Shown here: positions 11,075 to 22,676 of the stretch, one piece after another
Layout: each line of letters opens with the position of its first letter
Numbering within the stretch: the first letter of the stretch is position 1
Source: Heterodera schachtii
Taxonomy: Eukaryota; Nematoda; Chromadorea; Rhabditida; Heteroderidae
Length of the DNA: 64,000 nt
NCBI GenBank assembly: GCA_023374025.1
Contig: SIJG01000052.1
Location: 898,398 to 962,397 of the forward strand
Direction: 5' to 3'
Program-made: the position numbers and the translations under genes
Notes under the pieces: generated by a model
Told to the model about the DNA's origin: nothing
What the model saw: only the letters and a program-made list of their open reading frames with translations
Databases searched by the model: none

Positions 11075-12559
11075 ATATCTCGTCAATAAATAAAATTTAA
11101 TTGATATTAATTAAAGCGAAAAAAGATTCACAAATAAATTTGAGATAAAAATAAATATTAAAATTCTAGATAAAACCAATGAAAATGCTGATAAAAATTC
11201 AACAGAATAAATATTCAGTGTAATTTTTCGCATATCATTAAGTACCTTAAATATCTGTAAAAATTAAATAAACAAAATGATTTAAATAAATTACAATGAT
11301 CTAATATGTAAAAAATAAAATGAAAGAAATTTAAAACAAAAAGAATTTATTTTGAATTTTTTATTCTGTAATTACTCTAATAAAAAATAAGATTAAAGCA
11401 TTTAATTTATTATTCAAATTTATATTAAACTTCAGATTATATATCAACCGTTTATTATTTCATACCTGGTTCAATAAACAGAGCATAAATTGTATATTCA
11501 ACTAAACGTAATTAAATTATTCAATTGAAATATTTCAGTAAATTCCGAAAGAAACAAAATGGCGTTACAAATTTTTTATTTTGAAATAATTTTAAAGTGT
11601 TATCATTTTTTTGATTTTTTTAATTTTAAATACATTTTTCTGATGTAAAAAAAAATAAAATTTTATTTTTTAAATCTTTTATTTTTATATATTTTTTTGT
11701 TTTGTATCCCAAGGTAAGTTCATTAATTTATTAATTCAAATTTGGTTTTTTAGTTTTTATATTTATGGATAAGGAAGGACATTACTAGTAAGTAATAAAA
11801 CAATGATTATAATTGCCCACTATAAAAAATAAATAAAAGGATTTAGTAACTCTAAACATTAAATTAGTGTATAAAGTACAGAAATATAATATGCAAAATG
11901 AATCCAACGAACTGCTGAAATGTGGTAGAAAATTGTTAAAAAGAATTTTCATATAAAGGTATAAACCAGCGCCACGTTAAAAACTGAGTGTTCCAATGGA
12001 CAAGTAAAATTGAAATTATCAATCTTATCATAAATATTTTTGTTATTATAAATTTTTATTCAATTTTTTTTAATTGTTAATTAAAAATAACCGAAAAAAT
12101 TAGACCAAAAATAGCAAAAGCAAAAAAAAGGAAACAAAAGTTTCTATTTAAAGTTTATAATCAAAAAAATAAAAATAACTCAAAAAATGAACAACATGAT
12201 AATCGTTTGCCCGATGTAGTATAATAAATTTTAGTTTCTTATAAAATTAAACATTTGAGTAATTTAAATTAAAAGGGAAACTGCTTATTTATCGGATTAT
12301 TGTATCAAATAAAATTTATTTAAATTTAAAAACTTTTGTTATTAATTATAACTATAAATTAAACGCGAAAACGACAAAAAATTAAAAAATAAATGAATTA
12401 AATGTTTTAAAAATATGAATTAATATTAATAAATGAATATTATTAAAATCTGATATTAATTAATGAATTCATTATTATAATTTTTAACATATTTTAATAA
12501 ATTCAAAAAAAATTTTTCGTATAATTCTGTAGAAAAAACAATTTTCTAATTTTGTAAAG

Positions 12560-13456
12560 GGAAATGCCCCATGGTGAAAGTGGCCCAACATTAGGTGTAT
12601 GATTTTTTAAAATAAATGCTAATTTGAATTTTATTGTGTCATTGGGTCAACATACGTATTGGTTATTGTTTGGCAAAACAAAAAAGGAAATGCCCCATGG
12701 TGAAAGTAGCCCAAAATTAGGTGTATGATTTTTCAAAATAAATGCTAATTTGAATTTTATTGTGTCATTGGGGCCAAAAACGTATTGGTTATTGTTTGGC
12801 ATAACAAAAAAGGAAATGCCCCATGGTGAAAGTGGCCCAAAATTAGGTGTATGATTTTTCAAAATAAATGCTAATTTGAATTTTATTGTGTCATTGGGGC
12901 CACATACGTATTGGTTATTGTTTGGCATAACAAAAAAGGAAATGCCCCATAGTGAAAGTGGCCCAAAATTAGGTGTATGATTTTTCAAAATAAATGCTAA
13001 TTTGAATTTTATTGTGTCATTGGGTCAACATACGTATTGGTTATTGTTTGGCATAACAAAAAAGGAAATGCCCCATGGTGAAAGTGGCCCAAAATTAGGT
13101 GTATGATTTTTCAAAATAAATGCTAATTTGAATTTTATTGTGTCATTGGGGCCAAAAACGTATTGGTTATTGTTTGGCATAACAAAAAAGGAAATGCCCC
13201 ATGGTGAAAGTGGCCCAAAATTAGGTGTATGATTTTTCAAAATAAATGCTAATTTGAATTTTATTGTGTCATTGGGTCAACATACGTATTGGTTATTGTT
13301 TGGCATAACAAAAAAGGAAATGCCCCATGGTGAAAGTGGCCCAAAATTAGGTGTATGATTTTTCAAAATAAATGCTAATTTGAATTTTATTGTGTCATTG
13401 GGGCCACATACGTATTGGTTATTGTTTGGCATAACAAAAAAGGAAATGCCCCATGG
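12560..13456. repeat. 126-bp tandem repeat array, seven copies plus a stub
   Basis: Units start (GGAAATGCCCC) at 12560, 12686, 12812, 12938, 13064, 13190, 13316 and 13442, an exact period of 126 bp. Copies differ mainly at one site near the unit end, which reads GGGTCAACATACG (units 1, 4, 6), GGGGCCAAAAACG (2, 5) or GGGGCCACATACG (3, 7). As 126 is divisible by three, the minus strand shows a repeating 42-residue frame. It is broken by TGA in the GGGTCAAC variant, so it is probably not coding. Minisatellite. Confidence 0.95.
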
Positions 13457-13811
13457 TTTCGCGTTTATTTTTGTGTTTTAAATTTCATATTCGTTTTTGA
13501 TATTTTTGTTCGTTATTATTCTTTTCTGTTCTGGATTTCTCCGATTTTTTGTCTTTGCTCTCTCCTTTTTTTCAAATAAATTATTCTCCAAATCGCCTTA
13601 TTCTGCTTTGATCAGCAGTTTTGTCAGCAGACGACTTTTGACTACGAAATGCCTTCCAATTTGTAAGACAATTCAATTTTTCGGATTATTTTTTCTTTTA
13701 AAATCATAAAAATTTTTGTAATTTTCAAGAGGTCCGTTAGATCCAAAACCATGGCGGAAAAAAGTCTTTGAACACATTTAAAAAACTATTTCAAAAGGCT
13801 CTTTAAAATCA
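13457..13811. other. T-rich intergenic stretch
   Basis: T-rich sequence directly after the 126-bp array. One 70-codon open frame (13497-13709) is compositionally T-rich, has no recognisable motif and is not called. Confidence 0.5.
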
Positions 13812-14416
13812 AAATAATTCCTGCAAATGTATCATTTGATGCAACAAAAAAGTCTTTTACACCAACTTGATCAGATCACTCCTTCATAGTGATCGGGACA
13901 CCCCATAATACACTCAAAATTGGGGAAATTTTAGAAAAAAATTCCTAGGGATTGGAAAATTTTTTCTAGTGAAAATGATTAAGCTCATTGCAAGAGCATA
14001 AAATTCTCTACCGAATTTCCTTTTGAATGATGTGGCTATGACTTTTACATAAAAAGTTATACTTGGTTTAATTTAGATGATTATAAAAAATTACTATTTT
14101 TACCGTATTTCAAGGGAAATCAAAAATTGATCATTTTTGAAGTGTCCAATTTATAAACCAAGTATAACTTTTTATATACAACTCATAACCACATCATTCA
14201 AAAGGAAATTCGGTAGAGAATTTTGTGCTCTTTTCATTTGGCTTACTCATCTTAACTAAAAAAAATTTCCAACCCCCTAGGAATTTTTTTTCGAAAATTT
14301 CACCAATTTTGAGTGTATTTTGGGGTGTCCCGATCACTATGAAGGAGTGATCTGATCAAGTTGGTGTAAAAGACTTTTTTGTTCAGCCTCAAATGATACA
14401 TTAGCAGGAATTATTT
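13812..14416. repeat. Foldback element: 605-bp imperfect palindrome
   Basis: The two arms (about 13812-14075 and 14150-14416) are near-complete reverse complements around a short centre. Ends are AAATAATTCCTGC and its inverse GCAGGAATTATTT. Inside the arms, GATCAGATCACTCCTTCATA, ACCGAATTTCCTTTTGAATG and AAGTATAACTTTTTAT all recur inverted. The arms differ by scattered substitutions and small indels, so the element is not brand new. There is no open frame. It is a foldback or very long inverted-repeat non-autonomous transposon; no target duplication was resolved. Confidence 0.85.
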
Positions 14417-17400
14417 CAGATTTTTATTTATGTTTAAATTTTGAAAATTAAAAATATTTGACTTAAATTTATAAGGCAAACAAAAGGAATTTGTCTTATA
14501 ATTTTGTATTTATTTTGGTCCTAGACGAATAACCAAATATCTGTGAAAAAAACGAGAATATTGAATAAATGTAATAGTAATAAAAAAGAGAAAAATTTAA
14601 TAAAATAAAAAATTTAATAAAAAAAGAAATTGTAATGAATTTTTTGATTCCGTAAAAAAAGAAAATATTATAAGTTTATTTAAATCAAAATAAAATATTT
14701 TAGCAACTCTACAATAATAATAATAAATGAGCCTACATTAATGATTTTGTTTTTTTTTCTCAAAAGTAACCGAAGAAAAGAATTTAACGACTAATTAAAC
14801 AGCTCATTGGCTTTGAAAGGGATAGACATTTATTCAAAATTTATTTAATTGATAAGCTTAAATATCAAAAAATTGTTTAAAATTTTGAAATAATTTTATT
14901 TAAAAAAATGAAAATTCAAATAAAGATTTTTGTCGGTCGGAATATTTTAAAATAATTTTTCTTTATATGTATTTAATAGTATATTTGATTGTTTATCTAA
15001 ATATAATATAAACATTTTATGTAAAATAAATTTTATTGTAAAAATATTGTTAAGTTTATTATTTTTATAATTACGAACAGAAAAAATAAGTCAAATTTTT
15101 TATCTTTATAGTAAAAAAAATCCTTTATAACTTAAAAAATATATTATAAAAAAATTATTTTAAATCCCACAAAAACCTTTACATGAATTAATCAAATTAA
15201 AAAATAACAGCCACACAACGAAATAACTTTAAAAATAAATACATATATTAACACTAATAACCAAAGTAATATCTGTATAAAAATAATAAACAAAAATAAT
15301 ACGATAGATTCTAAAAATGGCTCAAATGAAAATTCAAAAAAATAGACGCACTGACGAGATAAAATATAAATTTTTGTAGTATTATTTGAATGAATTTTCA
15401 AAACTGGTACTATAACAGGGCTGGGCTTAGAAATATCTAATCCGTAAATTACAGAGGCCCTAAAACGCAGTGATTTTAATAATTTATAATTTTCAAATTT
15501 TTATTTTCAATACAAAAATTTGTAAAAAGCAAATTATGATCAGAATAAAGGCTTTTTGAGGCGAAAAAAATTTAATTCAAAAATATACATTCTTTATATT
15601 TCAAATAATGAATTTCGAAAAGATTAGAAATAAAAAAAAATTAAGAAAGCTGATGAATAAACAACGGGTTAATAAAATATTAAAGATACAAACAAATTAT
15701 TAAAATTTAAAATAACAATTTAACCAAATTATTTATACATATTCAAAACCATGTTAAACATTAATTTTTATTTATAAAAGAATAAATATAATTCAATGAT
15801 AAAAAGTAATTAATTATTTTACTTTCATATTCACAAAATATATATAATTGTGGGGATAGCATTGCATTTAATTAAAAAGAATTGGAAATTTTTTGAAAAT
15901 CAAAAAACGAACAGAATTTAATAAAATCGAAAAAAAGAATTTATCAAAGATTATATCGTGATAGCTGATCACGAATGTGACATCAGATTTGTCATATCAT
16001 AATCTAATCTATGATATTCATCAAGAACAAGTTTAAATTTGTAATTTTTTCACTTTATTTAAATTATATTCATAAAAAGTGTTTTATGGAGTTATCCATA
16101 AATCCAAATTTCTAAAATTTAAACATTCGATTTTTTCTTCGAATTCGGGTCTGGGTTTAGGAATTGCTCGTAATAGATGTCATATTTGTGACCAATGACC
16201 CCGATAACCCCTGAATGCAATAAAAAACCGCCTTTTTATTTTTTTTAAACCGAAATGGATAAAAAATGAAGCAATTTTGGAAAATCAAACATTATTGACA
16301 TGTTTTCCCAATTTTGGCAACTTTTTTAGGAACTATTTTGGCATTTTTCAGTTTTTTAAAGTAACTATGGGAGTTTTTATTGAGGGTCATTTTATTTAAT
16401 TCTTTATTGGGGAATTTTTGTGGTTTTTTGTCTAAAGATTCAAAAAAATAGAGTTTTGGAATTTCAAAAAATTTCTCATCAGACGACGCCAAAGACTAAG
16501 CCGTTTCTTATATTTTTTTTAAATTTTTATTCGGAGTTACCGCCATTCTCATCTCCGTTTTTGTGACTTTGAGCCTATTTTTTTTAGAAACATTGAGGGT
16601 TTTAGGCGTCACCGGGTGAAAAAGTGCAAATTTTAGCACTATTTATTAAAAGATTAATTCTCAAATGGATTTTTTATATGTTAGGTATATATTTAAATAT
16701 TGATTTAAATTAAAATCTAACAGAATATATAAATTATATTGAATTTTCTACTTAAAAGAAATAATTTTTGAAAAATTAGGAAAAAAACAATTACTTGGAC
16801 AGGAACTGATCCAACACAAAAACAATGAACGAAATCAAGAGACAACAGACTAGACAACGAATGTATTAAGAGAAATAAAACAAGATACCAAAAATTATAA
16901 ATATAAATTTATCATAAGCCAATACTTACAAAGAATAAAAAACGAAAGAAAATTTTTTAATAAAAGTTAATACTTTTTTATTTTTTCATTTTTATACAAT
17001 CAAAATTAATGAATTATTGAGTAGCAATACATAAAATAAGGATTAAATCTTGATAAATGAATTTTATTAGAATAATAAAATTAAAAAAAAACATTTAAAA
17101 TTGATAACAAATCTTAATCAAACTATAAGCAATTACAATAAAGATTAAACTAATTATTTTTTAAAATAATAAATTTATTATTACAAAACAAAACATCACA
17201 TCATAACAAAAAATTGTTTAAATTAAAATATTACACAGTGAGACAAAAATGATAATTTAAATAAACAATAGCAAATAAATGTCGAACTTATGTATTATAA
17301 ATTAACAGTAGAAGGCGAGAAGTAAAAGAAGTAATAATCTGAAACATTTCATTTTAACATTTTTGCAATGCTTAATTTGGATTTGTTAAGAAGTTAGACG

Positions 17401-18180
17401 GTTTTATTTATCAGTAAATGTGATAATTAAAAAAATTTTCTTAAAAAAATAAAAAGAACGACAAAAAATATAATTTTTTTACAAGAAGAGGCAAATTTTT
17501 TATAACTTAAAATTATAATTTTCAAGGCAAACTTATTCAAAAAAACGGAGGAGTATTCCGTTAATCACATTGGATATTTTTAAAGAAAATAAAATCAGTA
17601 TTCAATAATAAAAATTGAAAAAACAAAACCAATTTGAGTTAAATTAAAAAGCCAAAAAAAGGGAACTTGTTTAAAAAAAATTTTTCCAAATTTTTCAACG
17701 CCAAAATCACTTTAAAAATAACACAAAAGAAAAAAAAATAAATATCCTAATTAATTTTTTAAAGTTTAATTAAATTAGCAAAATAAAAATCACCGAATTA
17801 AATAAGTAAAGAGAGTAAATGTATAAAAATTTATGATAAAAAATAACAGAGTAAAAATTTACAAAAAATGGTAATGTTAAAAATTGGCTTTTTAAAAAAG
17901 CACAAAAAATTAAATCTTTAAATAAATGAATGTTTAAAACATCATCTACATACGCCAAGCAACGACGTCAGCACTTACCAATGTTGTACAACATGATTTA
18001 ATCTACTAATTGACACAATAAATTTTTGATAACAATTATAAATTAAAAAGAATCTTATTTACTTAAATTCCCCTAAATAAATTTAAAAAATAATTAAGAG
18101 TCATCGAGATAAAAAAAAATTAATTTATATTTATTTAAACTTATAACTAACTTTTTTTTTACACGCTGAGTCCAAATATG
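14417..18180. other. A/T-rich gene desert with dispersed-repeat fragments
   Basis: No gene is supported. Fragments seen: a possible isolated hAT-like end at 15418 (CAGGGCTGGGCTTAG); two inverted members of the GATCACGAATATGAC family at about 15962-15990 and 16125-16200; and a 40-bp segment at 16599-16639 that recurs inverted at 60529-60566. The 66-codon minus frame at 16292-16492 is Lys/Phe-rich and is judged random. Confidence 0.55.
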
Positions 18181-18288
18181 ACTTTAGATTTGATCTTTGG
18201 GTTCTCACTAAACTTGTACAGCTCCAACTTCATGCATGGAGTTGGAGCAGTACAAGCTCAGGGAGAAAAGATAAGTCAGATTTAAAGC
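18181..18288. repeat. Imperfect ~100-nt hairpin
   Basis: CTTGTACAGCTCCAACT is followed by a loop with CATGCATGG and then AGTTGGAGCAGTACAAG. Pairing continues outward more loosely (TTTGATCTTTGGGTTCTC against GGGAGAAAAGATAAGTCAGA). It stands out from the A/T matrix by base composition. It could be a small foldback transposon or a hairpin RNA precursor; the sequence alone does not decide. Confidence 0.5.
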
Positions 18289-20860
18289 CCGGATTCTACT
18301 GATATAAATTATACAAAAAGACTTCGGTTTTGTTACCATGTCAACCAAAATAAAAAAAGAAATGATTAAAATAAGTGCAGGAATTGCTGAGTTATGAATT
18401 TTTGAATTTTAAAATATTTAAGGCCGACAGAATTTATGTTCCACCCTAAGTAATAATTTTTTAATTAAACGTCCGAATGGTAGAATGGTAAAGCGCATTT
18501 GTAATAATAGGAAGTAATAAAAGAGAGATAAAAATAATAAAATTAAAAATTAATAAAAAAAATTGTTATGAATTGTAAAAAATATAAAATTCAAAAAACA
18601 ATGAAAATAAAATTAATTATCAAACAATGAAAATGAAAAAATCAAATTATAAAATTGCAAAAAATTAAACCAATTTTAAAAAGTAATAAATTTACAGAAA
18701 ATAAAAGGCGAAATTAAATAATAATTAACTGAATGACGACAATGACACTTCGAAGAGTCTTTGTCAAGACAAGAAAATAAAAATTATATATTTATTAAAT
18801 TTAAACCAAAAAAGAAAATTACAAAAAATGAGAAAATTATTATTAACAGATTAACTTAATAATAATAAAATTAATCGAAATATAAACTTAAACAAAACCA
18901 GTTTTCTAAATAAGAAATAAATACTCCAGAAGTGATCTTAGCAAGTCAATAAAATATCATATTATTTCATGTAACTGAAAAAATACAAAAATTTTTTAGT
19001 TCAAAAATAGTTTTTAATCTTAAAATATTTTAATTAAATGAAAGCTTTTATGAAATAAAAAAAAGGAAAAATTTTTATTTAAAAAAATAACCTTAAAATT
19101 TTTGGAATATTAAAAGATATGAACATAAAGCAAAGATTTTTAATGAAAAAATTTTTAAAGATGAGTCACTGGAAAGATTTAAAATAAGAAAATTTATGTT
19201 AAATTAAATTTAAAATTATTAAAAACTAACTTAATAAAAATTTAAAAATGATTTCGATTTAAAAATAATTAAAAAAATACATATTAATATTTTAGCCCTG
19301 TTAAATTATTTTTTTATGAACAATTCGTCGTTTATTTTTAATTTTGACTGTTAAAAAATTCATTTTAATTGAAACCAAGTGGAATTAGTTAATACACCTG
19401 ACAAATAATTCAATTAATTAATAAAATAAATAAAATTACCAAATAATTTATTTTAAAAAAACTCAAAAATTATTGAAAAAATCTAAATAACACATATAAA
19501 CATTTACATTTTTTTAAAACAATTTTTATAAAAAATCAAAGAGTGCGGATTTCATAAATTAAAGACAAATTTAAAAATATTTAATAATTTATCCGAAGAG
19601 AGATGAAAAAAATTTGTTAAGCATTTTATAGAGGGCATTTCAAGCTATTACTTTGAATTAAAATCCATTTTTTCTGGAACAGACAACCCAATTTATCCAT
19701 CGATTCCAATAAAAACGGACAGGATTTATGCATCAACAAAACACCAATACAAAAAATAAAATAAAAATGAGTAATAGTTCATTTTTTCTTCAATAATTTC
19801 TGCAAAATAAAGTTATTTTCGTGAAGAACTGTTTTTCTTTAAAAGGCGAATGTTACATTTTCAAGGCAAATTAAATTAATGGATTATTATTTACTATTGA
19901 TTTAAAAATAAATAAATAATAAATAATTTAGTTTTAAGAACATCAGAAAATTATTTAAAATGTTTAAACAAATAAACAATTTCACATAATTCATTCATCT
20001 AGATCAAAAAGATTTGCATATTTAAAATTTATATTTCATGAAAATGAAAATATAAATGTTATTTGACAAAAAAGAACATAAAATAATTGTAAACATTTTT
20101 GTATATTATATATTAAAATAATAAAAATTTTATTTTTATTAATCCTAAAAAATATGTTAAATAAAACATTTATTGGGTAATATTAATGAAATTAATAATC
20201 ACTGCAAGTGCTTTTAAAACCAAGCAGAAACTCGAATTAAAATAATGGAATGATGAATTTTTCTTCATAAAATAAAATACTCTCTTCACAAATTGTATAT
20301 TGAAATAAAACTTAGAACTGTCGGAAATGCGCGAGAAAAAAAATATATTTAAGGAAAAAGATAAGCAATAAATTATGAACATAAATCAAATGTAATTAAA
20401 AAGAATTTTCAAAATGAGTTATTAAATATTTTATTATCAAATAAACTAATGACGTTTAATAACAGATATTTTAATCAAGAATAAAAATTTTATAAAATAA
20501 AATAAAATAATAAATATTATTTAATTCATATGTAATGATAACAAATATTTTAATGATAGAAAATTATTTATTTCATAACAAAGAAATGAATTAAAATTAA
20601 ATTGAAAAAAATAAAGAGAATTAAATTATTTTTTAAAACTTTTATTTTTCAAAAATACGGAAGAATTAATTAACTTAATAATTACCATTAAATAAAACAA
20701 TAATTTATGGAGAAAAATGGAGAATCAATTATTAAATTAAAAAATAGAATATGAAAAGGTTTATAAATATTCATTTAATCTAAATGCTTTTATTTTTAGA
20801 AACTGCTAAATAAAATATTCTGAAGAAACTTCAAAATCAACCATTATGAGTTGAGTAGAG
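18289..20860. other. A/T-rich gene desert
   Basis: Featureless A/T-rich matrix. A tRNA-like stretch at 18472 was examined and rejected. Short minus-strand frames (for example 20170-20382) have only A/T-driven composition. Confidence 0.6.
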
Positions 20861-21009
20861 CGGTACCGGTACTGATACTGAAAAACAGTACAACTGAGTA
20901 CCTAGTACCGGTTTTGACCGGTATCGGTACTAGTACCGGTTTTTTACCGGTTTTCCTAGCCAAAAAGTACGGTTTTTCAACCGGAAAATTACCGGTATCG
21001 GTTTTTTTA
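20861..21009. repeat. ACCGGT word-repeat island
   Basis: About 150 bp built from repeated, self-complementary words ACCGGT/GGTACCGGT/ACCGGTATCGGT. The composition contrasts sharply with the A/T matrix. Both strands stay open for 65-70 codons because of the repetition, but nothing indicates a protein. It resembles other palindromic-word islands in the window and is likely a degenerate transposon part. Confidence 0.7.
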
Positions 21010-22490
21010 CAATTACCAATTACTAATAGGCACCTAAGCATATTAAAAAAACAAATAATTTAATCGCTGAATTGCCAAAAAATTAACTTAATTTTAAACA
21101 GCTAATGAAACAAAATAGTTAAATCAGTTATGAATTTTTATCTATTTTTTGATAAACAGCCAACGTTTTATAAAATAAATTTATTTTAAAAATGTATGGT
21201 AATTGGAAATAATATTAAATAAATTTTCTAAAAATATAACAAATTTACACAAAAACAAAAAGTGAAATTGAAAATAATAATTAATTAAATGAGAGCAATA
21301 GCCTAATCTGTGATTTGTACATCGGGAAGGTCAAGAAAATATAAATTATCTCTTCAAAATATGTAATTTATCAACCTAAATAATTTACATAATTCCGACA
21401 AAATAAAAATCTTGTGAGCGAACGCCATCAGATAGATATTATCATGAATCCCAACAATTAAATTATTGATGAGGCTTATGTTTTTTTTATAAATGCCTCA
21501 GAAGTTAGAAAATCAAAATTCATGTAAATACAGCTAAATTAGTAAAAAATCTAATTTGATAAATGAATGTCATATTAAATAAGAAAGTAAGTTAAATAAA
21601 TAATTAAATTGTAAAATTTTATATCGAAAAAATACAAAATACAATATTTGCAACATTCTAAGGACATGCAAGGAGAAAATGTACATTGCATGAGTTATTA
21701 TTATAAATTAATAAATATATATCGAGAGAGAGTAATATGCAAAATCATAGAAAAAAGAGGAAGTTTTATTGAATCATTTTGATACAAAAATAATAAATAA
21801 ATAAAAATGTTTTGAAATATTTGTAAAATCAACATTTGTTTTAATAATTATAATTTTATAATATGATAAAAAATTATCGAAAAATAATAAACTAAAGGGG
21901 GAGGGCACTTAATTTTATACCTATAAGATTGCGCAATCAACAATATTTAGACTGAAACTAACTTCTCACAAATCAGTGTTGGATTTCTTGGATTTCTTAT
22001 TTTTTTCGCATTTAATGCAATAAATATAAACGCTGCCTGCGAAACCGGGGCCAATGATACAATGAAATTTATTGTCAAATTTGAAAAAACACATGAAACT
22101 TCAGAATTTCCATCGTTCTCTTGGATTCCATCTGATTTCGTTTGTTTTTAATTTTTCAAATGTGCCTTTGTAGCGTTCTAAGCTTATTTCAACTCCAATT
22201 TCATCATTTATTGAAATTTCATCATGCACTTTTTTATTTTTGGTATAGAATTTTCACAAATATTTAGAAAATTTCTTATATTTTTTCAAAAATTTTCAGT
22301 TTTCTGACTTGACTTTTTGTTCAAATTCAGTTCATGATACGAAATGGTCAAAATTAATTGTCATTGTAGATTCGTGATATTCACCCTGAATACCCTCTTA
22401 TAAACATTTTTCACGAATTTTAAAAACAAAGAAATTTCTTCCGAAGGGGGAGGGCATCGGCAAAGGCATGTATTTTTACTGGATCCAGAT
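21010..22490. other. A/T-rich stretch between repeat islands
   Basis: No gene seen. The motif GGGGGAGGGCA occurs in direct orientation at about 21898 and 22446, enclosing a less A/T-rich 550-bp segment that may be part of an older element. A diverged member of the TTTTTGTTC/GATTCGTGAT dispersed family is at about 22313-22385. Confidence 0.45.
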
Positions 22491-22676
22491 CAGAGCTGGC
22501 CGTGATCACGGATCACGCGGTTAGGGAATTTCTATTGAATTTTTTTTGAAATAATTAGCAATTTTTGACCAAATTTTGTTTATAATCACGAATCACGGAA
22601 ATCACACATTTTTTTGGAAGTCCGGTGATCATGGATCACGTATTTCCGTGATTGGAAATTCAATCGGACAGCCCTG
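22491..22676. mobile_element. hAT-like MITE, 186 bp
   Basis: The ends read CAGAGCTGGCCG on the left and, inverted, CAGGGCTGTCCG on the right (10 of 12 match); CAGRG is typical of hAT ends. Flanks ATCCAGAT and ATCCAAGT match at 6 of 8 positions, as expected for a worn 8-bp hAT target duplication. The interior holds repeated self-complementary GATCACGG/GATCACG words and no coding sequence. Confidence 0.7.

Larger units (their letters stand above)
7170..12559. other. A/T-rich gene desert
   Basis: Nothing codes here. It contains an inverted-repeat element (8000-8231), a loose tandem of about 65-bp units around 9330-9475 (TATAAACTTTAGAAAAA recurs), an exact 43-bp duplication at 10989-11074, and an isolated GC-rich hairpin near 10287-10312 (CGGCGGCACCGCCGG). 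Short segments near 9545 and 11990 (TGGACAAGTAAAATTGAAA) are diverged copies of each other, suggesting that the matrix is old duplicated sequence. Confidence 0.6.

Noticed and set aside
12647..13240. Minus-strand repeating 42-residue frames in the 126-bp array
   Set aside because: Interrupted by TGA in every GGGTCAAC variant unit; composition and period explain the open stretches.
12560..13456. CRISPR array
   Set aside because: Whole 126-bp units repeat without unique spacers; eukaryotic context; no cas-like genes.
18472..18505. tRNA-like string (CCGAATGGTAGAATGGTAAAG) resembling an A box
   Set aside because: No B box (GGTTCGAATCC-like), no anticodon arm and no acceptor stem complement follow; the downstream bases are plain A/T matrix.
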